Positions 24,985-37,025 of a stretch of DNA of 64,000 nt are shown piece after piece. The notes under the pieces were generated by a model that made no database searches, was not told the origin of the DNA, and saw nothing but the letters and a program-made list of their open reading frames with translations. A program made the position numbers and the translations under genes. Every line of letters starts with the position of its first letter. Positions within the stretch are counted from its first letter, which is position 1. Source of the DNA: Saxidomus purpurata (taxonomy: Eukaryota; Mollusca; Bivalvia; Venerida; Veneridae); NCBI GenBank assembly GCA_022818135.1, contig JAFMSR010000002.1, forward strand, positions 41,414,745 to 41,478,744, in the 5' to 3' direction.

Positions 24985-27700
24985 TGAAAATGTTATATGG
25001 ATATAACAAACCCAGGATATAAGGAACAAATTTTTATAGTCCCAAGGAGTTCATAATAAACAGAGTTTGCTGTATATAGTATCTTGATTGAATAACTAAA
25101 AGAGGGAATTCAATGTTGCTTCATATATTGCAGGACAAGAAAGGGCAAGTTCATTGTGTATTCAGGCACTGATAGTACTACATCTAGTCAAGAACTTTAC
25201 TGGGATGATGTGAACCCATTGTTACTTCTCTTACATTTTCCATAGTTAAGCTTTACATCAACTGTTTGATTGACTAATACGACTGTTTTACAATGTCAAG
25301 CTAATGAGAGGAGGAGTAGCATTTGTACAAGAACTATAACTCCATCACAGCTTGACTGGATTACAGAGTATATTGCCTCAGTTTCTTTTCCTGTGTCTGA
25401 CTGGGGATTGATTTAAGGCTACTTAGGTTTTTAATGCAAATGACAACTTACCACTACAATTTGATTATGCCTCAAGAATTTTAGCTATAAAATGACCATA
25501 ACTCTATCTGAAAGGTTGGTACTGATTTAAACAAATTTGTTAGCTATTTCCCTTATAAGCTGTTGACTTAGGACCAAACTATACGTTTTACTTCAGTAGT
25601 CAACCTAGAAATTGGTTGGTAAATTTTGAGGAAACTGTGTCAGGAACTGTTACTACTATCTTGACTTATTACCAACATTTATTTCAACCTTGGTAAAATT
25701 TTCTTGGCAGAATTTCCCTTTTGATATCTTTAACTAAATTGATTAAATAGCTAAATACAATGTTGTCAGATAAGCATGAGAAGCAATATGCAGTGCATGG
25801 AGCCAGATCTCACAATATTGACTAATCCCCAATACAGTGTCATTGCCCTACGATTGTTAGACGTCTTTTCTTTGTCTGGTGCATTTTTAAAATAAGTCAA
25901 GTTGCAAGTCAATGTTTCAACTTCATAGCAATGGTCAACGCTACAATTGATATAAGCTTCTATAGAGCAATATCTCATATTAGTTTGATCCCAAGGTATT
26001 AGGGTAATTCAACTTCTTCAAAAACTACCTTTTGGGAATTAATACATTTAGTTATTGTCTTTTTCATAATGTTATATGATATAAAACCCGGATATAAGGA
26101 ACAATTTTCTAGTCCAAGAGTTAAATAAACTGGTTGTCTTGTATACAGTATCAATATTGAAAAACTAAAAAAGGAAAAAGTTACGAAAAGGGAAAGGGCA
26201 AGTTCATTGTTTATTCAGCACTACACCAGTGGGCCAGTTCTACTGCAGAGCTTGTACTCTTTAAGTTCATTTTGGAGAAATCAATCTTAGAAGCTGAATT
26301 GAGTTTACGTGTCTGATTTTTTATTAACGTTAATTTCAACTATTCTGACTTGTCTAAGATGGCTGTTTTCCCCGGTCCTGTGATAAGTTGGTGTATAGTT
26401 ATTGTCTGTCAAGATTCTGATTACCTTATTCCCAAAGTTGTTCATTCGGCGTCCTTTGTATCTGTTCCTTCTGGTGGCTTACCTGACTGGGGAATTGAAC
26501 TAATCCACTTACTTTCTATAAGTATATGTCTTTTCCACTGGTGTAATTTCAGCTTTTAAATTTACTTATAAAGTTTTGTTTTGATTACTATCAGGGCTGG
26601 TAGTTTTAAACAAAATTTTAGCAATTTCCCTAATAGCTGTTAATTAGGCATAAGTCTTTTCTTGTAACAGTTTAGCATAAAATAGCTGTATTTTTGTTGT
26701 AATTGCTAGAATGTAAATACTAATGCATTATGACCGCTTTATGGCCTGGGGGCTAGAGTTAACTCCCGAAAACCAACTTTTGACCTACGTTCTTTAACTA
26801 AAATGATTAAATGTGCTAGAAATCGTATGTTGTCAATATAACAATGAATGATTAACAATATATAGGCATGGAGGCCAGTTTCTTTTATTATAAAACCCCA
26901 GTTAAATGAAAATATTCACCCATAGTCAACATTATAATTGCTTTTTTAAGCCAATAAAAATAAGTCTAGTGCAGTCTTTGTACATCTTCAAACGATATGA
27001 TCTGATATGTGCATCGTTATTTATACCATGGAGCAAGATCTTGAAACGAAATAAACATAAGCAATACCCAATGAAGTATCAATACAGTACTGTACAATGC
27101 GTATAACCGAGAAAACCAATGAAATGATGTCTTGTCGTTTTCATTGTGTATATAAAAAAACTAGTTCAACTGGGCCTTGACACTGCAAGCCTTTTCGATA
27201 AATTGGCTGGTATTGTAATCCACGTTGAAGCAAAATTCTCTGCTCGGGTAATGTTACATAAATTATATCTTTATACAGATAAAAAATATCAATAGGTAAA
27301 TATATATGTTATCACCGAACTAACACAGGGAATGTTCTCAATGTAAGCTCTAACTTCTTGAAAATTTTAAGAAATCAAACTTACAAAGCTAAGAAATCGA
27401 GTTTATGTGTCTGATTTTCTAAGTATGTTTTTTATAATTATGCTTGTACTTTACCGTTTTATATTTGATTATCTTCCGTATTCAGCTAACAGCGCATTAA
27501 TTTCTAAAACAGAAAAAATGCCCATTATCCTTGCCCAAAGTTTTATGACCTTTCTGATGTGTTCCTATCTGGTATGGACTTCACTTTGATTTGTAATATC
27601 CACTTCTTTCCAATAAGTAATTCTTTTCAACAGAGTGTAATCCGCTCTGTCTTCATTATAACTTTTGTTTTCCAGATGTTTACAGTGCTGTTAGTTATAA
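24985..27700 (+). repeat. About 1-kb tandem duplication around the broken exon
   Basis: Segments at about 24985-25175, 26065-26225 and (weaker) 27090-27200 share 'ggatataaggaacaa' and/or 'aagttcattgtgtattcag'. The following blocks also repeat ('gaaatca-...gagtttacgtgtctgattt' at 26277 and 27372). Each unit also includes a decayed piece of the element type seen at 11166-12330 (25300-26055, ending 'tttgggaattaatacattta'). The downstream exon copies lack working acceptors and are pseudo-exons. Confidence 0.55.
25134..25244 (+). pseudogene. GAA: GAA-like exon (human exon 18 region), frame broken
   Basis: Acceptor tattgcag ends at 25133 and completes Ala from the previous exon. It then reads TRKGKFIVYSGTDSTTSSQE and LYWDD, matching the family's 'GELFWDDGES'. 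Immediately after WDD the sequence reads gtgaaccca. Family comparison predicts GE-S/P-I here, which needs one extra nucleotide. As written, the frame ends at TAG 25241-25243. A donor 'gttaag' at 25245 would restore phase 0 to the next exon only with that base added; a donor at 25210 (gtgaac) keeps frame but drops the G-E-x segment. The stretch between WDDGE and the next exon is also about ten codons shorter than in human. This is either an assembly error, a damaged allele, or an altered splice. Confidence 0.6.
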
Positions 27701-28375
27701 CCTAACAGGTTCAACTTTCTTAAAGGTTTGAAATCTTGTGTTGTAACTTAGGCCTAAAGCACTATTCTTTCCCCATGGCTGAAAAAAATGGCAAAATATC
27801 TTGAATAAAGCAACCTTGTCATACATGACACCATGTTATCTGTTCTTAGTCTTAATTGAAAAATAACTAAATTCTACAAACCTGACATTTATTATTGACA
27901 GTCAGTAGTGGCTTCAACTTCTGAAGCTGATATACAGAATCTAGAACACTCATTCCATCATTGTACAGCGGGAGATTTCTTGAATTCAGAGGTTAATATT
28001 TGTCCGGCATTTCTAGTTGCATATACAAGCCACGGGGCAGTATATCATACTAAATAGTCATTGTTAATAATTGAAGTTGACTTGAAAACTACAGGGTTTT
28101 TTTCAGTTTACTTCGAACACAGTGATGCACATTTTTAGAATAAAAAGCTTCTCTAAATATGATTCCTTGAAAAAAATAAGATAATAGATCATAACCGTTT
28201 TGGATAATGTTAACGGGTAGTTGTATGTTTGCAATAGCCAATAATTACGTTATTTAAAGCTCCACTGTTCCCAATGATCCATTATGATAACCTCTTTATC
28301 AGAAATAGTAAAGTTAGTAAAGTTCTTTAGTAAAGTTCTCAGTAACACAAACCACAGGTCTTATATATTTTAAAC

Positions 28376-28696
28376 TTACTTAAAGAACTGCATTGGTTGT
28401 CCTTTTCTGACAGGTGCAAATATCATGCTGCATTGCTTGTTTATAAGATATTCAATACTATGGCCCCAAACTATTTGTCAGAAATAATAACTTTTTGCCA
28501 AAATGACTCATACAACCTGCGTTCTATATCACACAAGGATCTTGTTTTACAAAAGTAACCTAGAACAATCTTATACCATGATTCTTTTTCATACTCTGGC
28601 ATAAAAGTTTGAAATGATATCCAAATGGAAATTAGAACATTGAACATAAAAACTTTCAAGCAACATTATAAAACATATCTCCATAACAAATCTTAG
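28376..28696 (+). pseudogene. Non-LTR retrotransposon ORF2 C-terminal relic
   Basis: One frame of 107 codons with two internal stops reads LLKELHWLSFSDRCKYHAAL, then VYKIFNTMAPNYLSEI, NLRSIS, and ends IKTFKQHYKTYLHNKS and a stop. This is the conserved 'LHWLPV..R..YK.LLL.YK..NG.AP.YL...L....LRS' tail that follows reverse transcriptase in CR1/Jockey-like LINEs and ends '...FK..LKT.LF'. It is 5'-truncated and dead. Confidence 0.75.
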
Positions 28697-28855
28697 AAAT
28701 TCATTTATTCATTTTAAAGATGTGCCTTTATACTCGTTCTTCATATAGCGTTGTAGACACAGATGGGCTGGTGCAGGCCTTTAGTGATCTCTTATATCCA
28801 GTCTAAAATGGTTCTAAAATGGCATGAACACAAAGACATGTCCTTAAGGTATTCA

Positions 28856-28938
28856 ACATTAACTGAGATAAAACATTAACTGAGATAAAACATTAACTGA
28901 GATAAAACATACGAGATAAAACATTAACTGAGATAATG
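28856..28938. repeat. 17-bp minisatellite, about 5 copies
   Basis: Unit 'acattaactgagataaa'; one copy has a 5-bp deletion. Confidence 0.85.
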
Positions 28939-29137
28939 TGCTAACGAGTCAGGTTAATCAAACCGTGAAAGTTTCTGTTACATAAAAGCATTACTTAAAA
29001 TGACAAGTGTATATTTCTACATCAATTTCTTGCTTTCTCTTTTTGAAATGTTTGTGCTTTTACACATGAACAAACACATAACATACTGGTCTTTGATTCA
29101 GATTTATATTTGAAACTTAGTAGTTAGACATGGTTTA

Positions 29138-30765
29138 TTAGCTCACCTGAGCACAATGTGCACTGCCTGTCCTGTGCATCTGTCTTGATAATGGTCAGAA
29201 AGTTTGTATTAATGAAGTCTAGGTCAAGATTGAAACTTGGTCACATAGAATGAAAAACAAGGTTGTCCGGTTAATAATGCCCCCCCTTTCAAAGAAGAGG
29301 GGATATATTGCTTTGCACATGTCGGTCGGTATAGAATGGTTTCCGGACAATAACTTAACAAGGCTTTGGCCTACAATCCTAAAACTTGGTGTGCAGGTTG
29401 GTGATCACCAGTAGATGACCCCTATTGATTTGAGGTCAGGAGGTCAAAGGTCAAGGCCACCAGGACTTTTTTTTTGGACACATGAATTTCTTTTTCAGCA
29501 TTACTGATTGCATCAAAGGGGACATACATGTTTTACAAACAGCTCTTGTTATAGAAAAGCCTTGTCTTTACTCTGGAGACCTTCTGTTATTTTCAATTAT
29601 CCAAAATGTTAGCCTGAATGATTGTCTTGATGGACATCAGGTCCAAACTGAATAATGTAGGGTCAAAAACTAGGTCAACAAGTCAAGTTATAAAACATAC
29701 CTTGTGACGTCATTTTATATGCAAATGTCAGGAAAGTTAGACAAAATGTTTGTCTTGATGAACTGTAGGTTGAGTTTGAAACTAGATCACATGAGGGGTT
29801 AATTCAAATAATAAACTAGATGGGTGTTCAGTAGAACCCTGTGCCCTCTTACACTTTGTCAGAATAACCAATAACTTCTTGACAAAATCTTAAAAGGGAC
29901 ATAACTCAAATATAACCTTGACCTACAAAGTTTGGCGGCATCAAGACCCTTTTGTCATAAGCAATGCAATTTGAAAGTTTAATGAAGAAATCCTTTAGAA
30001 ATGGCAAAGTATTAGCCAATGTTAAGTTTTTGTGACAGACAGACACCCCTACATTGCTATTCTTAAGTAATATTTTCCATTGTTTTTTTCTGACTACTTA
30101 GGTTACCCAGTAAACACTTGCCCTAAAGCAGAAAAGAGTAAATGACCAATGTGGAGACCCTAACCCTAAACCTTAGGTGGAACAAATGACCACTTTATTC
30201 CCGAATATTAGCATGGACGGACGGACGGACAAAGCGATCCCTATGTATTGCCTTTTCTCTGAAAGGGCAAACAAAAATACCTATGAACATTTTAACTGTC
30301 TACTTTCTAGAGGCCTCATTATGCACAAACATTGATCAGAATGTTTGTCTTGCAAAAATCTAGGTAAAGTTGAATTGTTCAGAACTGGATCATGTGGTGT
30401 CTAAAAATCTAGGTCACCATGTCAAATCATGAATCCTTATGAACATTTTAGAGGCAACAGTTTGAACTCAATTATCTTAAAGCCCACCTGAACATTTTAG
30501 AGAGTGAACATTTTAGAAGGCACATTTTATAGTCGTTCATCTAAAATTAGTCAGTGTTAGTCTTTATGAATCAGGTCACCAGGTCAATTAAAGATCAACC
30601 TTTCTAACACAATGGAGACTGTATATCTTATTTTAGGGAATGTTATTGACTGGATCTAGACCCATCATTATCACCCATGTTTATCACGCAAGACTGATCT
30701 GTGTCGCCGATGTCCTTTGTTGACAGGTTAGCATTATAGGGCCATCTTAGTTCTCTTGTATCACA
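29138..30765 (+). mobile_element. Composite decayed family A-type element
   Basis: Opens with 'tagctcacctgagcacaatg' (29139-29158) and closes with 'tatagggccatcttagttct' and cttg (about 30736-30760), like the hairpin-ended family. Inside are other repeats: a 'ccccctttcaaagaagagggg' hairpin at 29281-29300, and a block at about 29830-30265 homologous to 56280-56575 ('tttgtcagaataaccaataa', 'gacccttttgtcataagcaa'). Nested insertion is likely. No coding sequence. Confidence 0.5.
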
Positions 30766-31569
30766 AATTAGTAATAGGGTAAACAGCTGTAGAATGAGAA
30801 AAATGAACATCGACTTTGATTTCCTTCGTTCAAATGACTTTAATGTTCTAAAATTGAAAACCCATTTTCATTTTCTTCTCATATTTTATACAAGTGTTGT
30901 ATAAAGAATAGGGAAAACGAATCGGGGACACCCGCTTTATTAAGTCCCAGACGGTGTAATGTTGTGTAAAGACTTAAATTGTTTTATTTATGCATTTTAT
31001 TGCACAGTTTAAACAGAATGTCCTAGACTTGTTCATTAATTGTCTTGAAATAACTTCTGGGACATAAAATATAGTAGCCAAACTTGCTGTAAGTTTTAGT
31101 TCACTATGAGCATGAGAAATTTGGTTGTTGTGATCAGCGTCTGTTTGTCTGTCTGCTCTCACTTGAGTGACTGTATGTAAAGTCTTGTCTTGCGTTACAG
31201 GGACCAGATTAAAAAAATGATGTTTTTCTCATTGTTTATAGTCCAGGAACTTATTTTTTTATTGGATTAAAAAGCATTTGGTAACAACTTGTAGCAGCAT
31301 AGATTATTGAATCAGACTTTTTGGACGATGAATGCCCGAGTTATAACAAGCATTGCTATTTATAACTACATTTGCATTTGTATTTGTGTACAATGAAAGG
31401 CTCTATATTTTTTAAATATCACAATATACACTGGAGTTGTGGGCATGGAACTTGCACGATGTGTTACAGGTTCTTGCAGGCACTAGGTGTGTAATCAGAC
31501 CTGTATACACTTTTACAACATTCAGGCCTTTAATACCTTAGTACAGTCATGAATTATGTAGTGCAGAAT

Positions 31570-31622
31570 GTTCTCTGTTGACTCAGGTGAGTGATGCAGG
31601 GCCATACCATGACCCTTTTGTA
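31570..31622 (+). mobile_element. 3' end fragment of family A element
   Basis: 'ttgactcaggtgagtgatgc' followed by agggccataccatgacccttttg matches the family A 3' terminus. The rest of the element is not recognisable here. Confidence 0.45.
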
Positions 31623-32876
31623 ATTTAGAGGCTATTGTATTATAAACTTTATTTCCTGTTTTCGAAATGGTACATTATGACATTGTGTATTATCCCATTG
31701 GACTAATTATAATGTGTCAGCCAATATCTCATTTTCAAATAAAAAACTGCACACATTTAGCATCCTTTATGAAATTGTGTTAGAAGTATCCTCTTCTTTT
31801 AAATGACATCCTTTCCAATATGATATAATGTGTATGATATAAGTTAGATGTATTTGATAATATAGTGGTATATTTTGTGAGAAGTTATGGACAAGGTTGA
31901 CATGAGGTTGTGACAACGTGATTACAGTTTCCATTAGAAACCACATGTCTAGGATTGCTGCCTGCTTCTTCAGTTATGACGTGAAAGTGTACAGATTATG
32001 TCAGTTGATTTTCAATATTTCCTACAAATTTATTTTATTTTTGTCTCGCTGTTTTTGTTGATTAATGTAAATCACAAGCATTAATTCCATTAGTAATTGC
32101 CATGTAATCAATTATGGGTAGGTGTTTTGGTAGATAAGTAAATTAGACTCCAAGATATCTCAAGATTTTGAGATGGAAAGTGATGGAGATATTGACATAG
32201 ATAAGTAATTTGATTCATAACATTCATATAACATTCTGTTTACAGTTGCCAAAAAGTAATAGCTGGTATATTGATGTTTACTCATACATTCATCAGAAAG
32301 ATAATAGAGTCTCCCTTTTTTAGCAGCTGAATATATTGAAGTGTTTATGATAAGTTGCTAGAATGGATGAATGACTGATGTCTGTCTGTCATCTGTCATC
32401 AAATGATATCCACCATTAGTATTACATGACACATAAAAAAGTTACAGATCTTGAGCATTTAACCAAATTTGGGCACAAATTATTGATGCCATTCCAATAA
32501 ATGCTAGACCAATGCTTACAAAGTTATTCACTCTACATTGTTATCATTGAAGAAGGGACATTTGTTTTTCAATACCAAACATTTGACAGAGATACAGCAG
32601 AAGTCAATTTCTTTCTAAATGACATTGTGATTTTGTTCTATCATTTATGCCATCTGACCAGTCATGTCAAATTCTCTTTAAAATCATTTTAGTTTCTTCT
32701 ACTTTGTGTCCCACATAATGTACATGGTACAACACCTCCTTGTATATAAAGCATGTCTGTACATGGTACAGCTCCACTCAGTACATGACACTGCACCTTC
32801 CCTGTGGTACAACAGCTCTCTGTATGCCATATAACATGTTATACAACATGTCCTTAAAGATTTTCTTTTGAAAAGC

Positions 32877-33080
32877 TGGTACAACACAATGCTGTATATG
32901 GTACAACACAATGTTGTATATGGTACAACACAATGCTGTATATGGTACAACACAATGCTGTATATGGTACAACACAATGCTGTATATGGTACAACACAAT
33001 GCTGTATATGATACAACACAATGCTGTATATGGTACAACACAATGCTGTATATGGTACAACACAATGCTGTATATGGTGC
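32877..33080. repeat. 22-bp minisatellite, about 9 copies
   Basis: Unit 'tggtacaacacaatgctgta' plus ta, nearly perfect, flanked by diverged copies back to about 32720 and on to 33122. Because 22 is not a multiple of 3 and the unit has no stop in any frame on either strand, it creates long overlapping false open frames. It ends about 65 bp before the next GAA exon. Confidence 0.92.
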
Positions 33081-33145
33081 AACTCAACTCTGTACAAGGA
33101 ACAACAACACTGTACATGGTTATACATCACTATATTTTATTTCAG

Positions 33146-33298
33146 AGAACGCTGACATCTACTGTGGTACTAGCAGGTTACAGGTCTGAGCCTATGGTTC
33201 TAGGACAGTTGTATGTGCTTGGTGTGGAAGTCGGACCAACCTCTGTCACTGTTAATGGTAAAGTTATACCAGCTGTGGATTACATCTATGTTAATAAG
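33146..33298 (+). CDS. GAA: GAA-like exon (human exon 19 equivalent)
   Basis: Acceptor atttcag ends at 33145 (a second AG at 33147 is possible) and donor gtatgt is at 33299. It reads RTLTSTVVLAGYRSEPMVLG, then LYVLGVEVGPTSVTVNGKVI, matching 'NTIVNELVRV...VTVLGV...VLSNGVPV'. 153 nt, phase 0 at both ends, the same length and phase as recalled human exon 19. Confidence 0.92.
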
Positions 33299-33723
33299 GT
33301 ATGTACACAATATCATGTTTTCTTTGTATATCTTCAAGCTATATGACATTGTAAAAATGATAGCCATATTTGCAATTTTTATTACAGTAGTCGTCAGAAA
33401 ATCAACTTACTTAGAATTTGTGAAAAAAGTATGACTTCACATGTTTTAAACGATCAGTTACACATAAGTACTTGTTTACATATTGGTGACACATGTTTTA
33501 AACTGTTGGTTCAAGACTTCCAATAATGAGGACACGATATAGATTTGTTCATTTATATGGTGCATATGACTTGTTTCTCTTAGATAATAAAACTTATTCA
33601 GAATGTTAATAGCTAACATGAGTTTAGCTGGTTGGACCATGCGTTAAAAGATGTGTATTGGCTCAGGTGAGCAATATAAATCCACCAAGAACCTCTTGTC
33701 TTACTATCTGTCATCCATTTCAG

Positions 33724-33789
33724 ACTTTGATCGTACACAATCTGTCGGAGGATCTGCTGCAGCCGTTACAGGTCAGCTGGTTGGTTTAG
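33724..33789 (+). CDS. GAA: GAA-like terminal exon
   Basis: Acceptor catttcag ends at 33723. In phase 0 it reads TLIVHNLSEDLLQPLQ, then VSWLV and TAG (33787-33789), matching the human end 'KVLDI...GEQFLVSWC'. NLS is a sequon. A longer open frame across this exon (33651-33854) is in another frame and is rejected. The acceptor lies just downstream of a decayed transposon end. Confidence 0.92.
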   Translation, partial: TLIVHNLSEDLLQPLQVSWLV

Positions 33790-33996
33790 ATAGTCCTGGA
33801 TGTCACATGACCCACATGCCGTCTGCTGTGATAATATGTCCAACGACAATGTGAGTTACAGTGCTAGGCATAATTGTTTTTTTGTATATATGCAGGGTGT
33901 TTCATAAATTCCGTTACTATTTGGGGCATCTATATTTTGTAAACAAAACGCCTGTGAATAACAGGATGCTTATATCTTTATTGTATATAGAATAAA
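33790..33996 (+). terminator. GAA: GAA-like 3' UTR and candidate poly(A) signal
   Basis: AATAAA at 33991-33996, about 200 bp after the stop, is the first perfect hexamer and a reasonable polyadenylation signal. Cleavage position is not visible. Confidence 0.5.
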
Positions 33997-35547
33997 GTTT
34001 TGCTTGGTATATAATACATGGAGTATGATACATAAAATCAGAGATCTATGTGCTGCAGACTATACATTTGCCATATTTAAAAAAAAAATTCCTAGATAAT
34101 ATACATGTACAATGTACACAGGTGTCTTCATGATTTTTATGGAACGCTAAAAGGAAAAACACACTTCCACATGGGCAGATTAAGTAGTGACTGTAATTAT
34201 ATTCAATGTTCGGACGAGAACTGATGTATATGTTCCATATTCTTATCAGCACTATAGTACAGCAGCTTCTAGCAGGAAGTGCTCAAGACACAACAGTTCT
34301 TGCCTTCATACCCAGTGTTACATCATCCAATTTCTTGTTGTCTGCTTTTCCTGGATTGAACATTGCTTTTGTGTGTGGGGGGGATGCAAAAGGAATTGAA
34401 AACAATTCTGATTACTCTTTCTGCCATTGTCAAGATCACTATATGTATTTTATTGCTTATATGTTCTGCAATAATATGCCAGTGTGTACATTATTGTGCT
34501 GCAAGCTTATATGAACAGCTTGTTGTTTCTGTGATAGTTTTATAATATATTTCACCATTTTAAAGATCACAGAAGTGGTAACAATAATTTTATTGTGTTA
34601 GTATACCGTTCCAGAGCAGGTGCAGACATTACATTTCAGTGGGAAAATTCACATTTAATTTTAGTCATTTTGGACAGTAAAACTTGGATCATTTTTTTAA
34701 AAATATTTTTATAAGGACATCTGGAAACTACAAACCCTACAAATACATTTTCAAGATTGCTTATTCATAAAACAGTTACAGAATTCACTGAGAGTACAGT
34801 AGGAATTAAATGAACCAAAATGTGTAGAAGTTCCAAGTTTTTTTCTTTTTCATAGTTTTTAAGTTTAACTTAGTGTGACTACCAGCATGTTACACACTCC
34901 CCAGACTTTGTTAAATGCTCGAATCTATGTATTGAATCTAAAACAGGAAACATTTTATTTAATACTGTTTTCATGGTAAAATGAAAGTTGTTCCTGTATG
35001 TAAGTGATGTCGAAAACTATTTCCCATTAAATATCTCAGTGTTCTCAATTTTCCTCCACTCACATGTTCTGTACAAAAACAGTCATGATGGGAATGAAGT
35101 AATGAGGGAAGACATAACTGGCAACTGAATTTTAAACAAAAAAACAGGATTGGATTTCCAGGAGGTATAAATGTATCATGGGAACATGTCTTATACTAGA
35201 TAATACAGTCTGATTAACCTGTAACACAATACAAACATTTAGAACATTTGGTAAATTTAAAATCACAGATATCATAAGATTGTAAAACTGATATGACATA
35301 CTGGGAACAGATGATATATAGCATTTTTATATTTTGTTGTATTCTTAGGAAAATAAATTTATTTGTATTACATTGTATATATAAAAAGGGTTTTTTACCT
35401 TTAAAGTTGTAACTGGGTAACAGCATTGAACATTTTGATATCTTGTTTTTTATAAGAGATATATAGTACTACTGTAGATATACATTATGCGGTATGTAAA
35501 AAAGGACATTCAGTATGAATGACAGTATTTGCCCTTAGTTTACACTA
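33997..35547. other. Intergenic, no gene seen
   Basis: AT-rich sequence. A 102-codon frame at 34206-34514 shows no recognisable domain and no family resemblance. No RNA gene or clear repeat. Confidence 0.4.
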
Positions 35548-35675
35548 GTTTATTTTAGCTCAATTGTGAAGAAAGCTTGCAGCTTATCAAGTCTCTCTCG
35601 AGTCCGCTTCATGGAAACCAGTACGGTTCATAAGAAGGTACGGCCATGACCCCAGGAGCTCGACCGCAACCAGGG
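35548..35675 (-). mobile_element. tRNA-derived SINE, copy 2 (head lost)
   Basis: The reverse complement matches the body and tail of the SINE at 15361-15545 (shared 'tagctcaattgtgaagaaag' end and the 'ctctcgagtc' and 'aaccagtac' blocks). The B box end is degraded near 35660. Confidence 0.6.
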
Positions 35676-36322
35676 CCTTTGTATTGAATACTTTGATTGT
35701 TTTGCACTGTACAGCAGTTCTAAGTGTTCTTATGATACCTATTGTTTTGTACCTATTATTAACAAAACTAACTATTACTACAATTCAACCTATACAGTTC
35801 TAAATATTTTAACAGAGTTGTCCATCAGTCAAGTTATATAGCACCATTGACTATTCTTAGAGGTGTATGTTGAAAATTTACTTATTAATTTGAATAGTGA
35901 GTAATGTAGACCATGACAAAATGGTACATGTTGGTAGATCATGGTGCATATTTGCCACATACCGTAGAAAGGAAATGTATGGGTCCTTAAAACAAGTATT
36001 ACTGGCTGTTTAAATGTATTGTTTAGTTTTGCATGAACAAGTAGTGCTATATAATACTTTTAGCAAACTTTCTTTCTTTTCTGTAAGTTATAATGTTAGT
36101 TAGTTCAGTATGGTTTTTAAATGTCAGCATTAATTTTATACATGTTGAGTATTATAAATACCTGCATGTTGAATGTGCTTTGATGGCTTGAAGCCTTTGT
36201 AAAAAATCAAGCTAGAATTGTCTTAATGATTGTAAATGATGCAGACATTTTGTCAAACTTTGTTACTGTGATAATGTAACTGTCATCTTTACAACTGAAA
36301 ACAGGTTTTGAAGGGTTTTATT

Positions 36323-36825
36323 TGCTCTGCTGGCACATAGAGCCAGGGTGAGCTTATTGTAACAGCTTTGATGTCCGCCATCTGTCATCATTTGTTGTGG
36401 CTCATGTCAATAATTGCTTCAAACACCCTGAAACCCTGTGGCCAATGTTAATGAAACTTGGCAGGGACGTTCCTTTTATTCAACTTCCACCAAAGTTGCT
36501 GGTAGAATTCTTATCAATGCAGAAGCCAACCAAAAGGAAAACTTTGAAAAAATTAAGAATATAAAAATATTTTACTCTGAAACTAGTAGTCAGAATTTAA
36601 TTTTATTTGAAAAATATGATCACCTTAATCTGGGGTGGGACTGTTTTCCCTATGTAATCTTTATAAGATTGTAAAATCCATTGTTAGAATTATATTTTAG
36701 GATATGACATATGTTGTATAGTCAGTCTTGCACAGCTTTTTTTAGCACAGATCTACACAAGTCATGCAGGTATAATCATAGGCTGCAGATGTTCTCTGCT
36801 AACTCAGGTGAGCAATATAGTTGTT
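36323..36825 (+). mobile_element. Short family A-type element
   Basis: The 5' hairpin is ctctgctggcac...agccagggtgagctt (36326-36355). It is followed by 'ccaatgttaatgaaacttgg' (shared with the opening of the copy at 23641) and a 3' end 'aactcaggtgagcaatatag' (36800-36819). Internally deleted. Confidence 0.5.
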
Positions 36826-36959
36826 TTTAAATTTGATTTTCTTGTACATTTTTAACATGAATGCAAATGTTTGCAGAACTTAATCTTAGCGGAGCAATGC
36901 AGTGAAAACTGCCATCTTAAGAGAAGTGCCATGGTAAAGGGGTAGAGCATGAGTACTGG

Positions 36960-37025
36960 TCAAAACTCCAGGTCACAACGCCAGGTCACAACTCCAGGTC
37001 ACAACTCCAGGTCACAACGCCAGGG
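36960..37025. repeat. 13-bp minisatellite, about 5 copies
   Basis: Unit cacaactccaggt or cacaacgccaggt, alternating t/g. Confidence 0.8.

Noticed and set aside
26190..26225. Second copy of the GAA exon segment (GKFIVYS) as an alternative exon
   Set aside because: It lacks a usable acceptor and diverges before the WDD motif, so it is treated as a decayed duplicate.
28471..28659. Minus-strand 62-codon open frame
   Set aside because: Antisense shadow of the non-LTR retrotransposon relic on the + strand.
30155..30180. Telomere-like ccctaaccctaaa
   Set aside because: Only about two units within a repeat element; no array.
32699..33346. Long overlapping open frames on both strands (e.g. 143 and 137 codons)
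   Set aside because: They are produced by the stop-free 22-bp minisatellite. Only 33146-33298 has splice sites and family similarity.
33651..33854. 67-codon open frame ending near a good gtgagt donor at 33851
   Set aside because: The phase-0 frame from the acceptor at 33723 matches the GAA C-terminus and stops at 33789. The other frame shows no family resemblance and the donor would lie in the 3' UTR.
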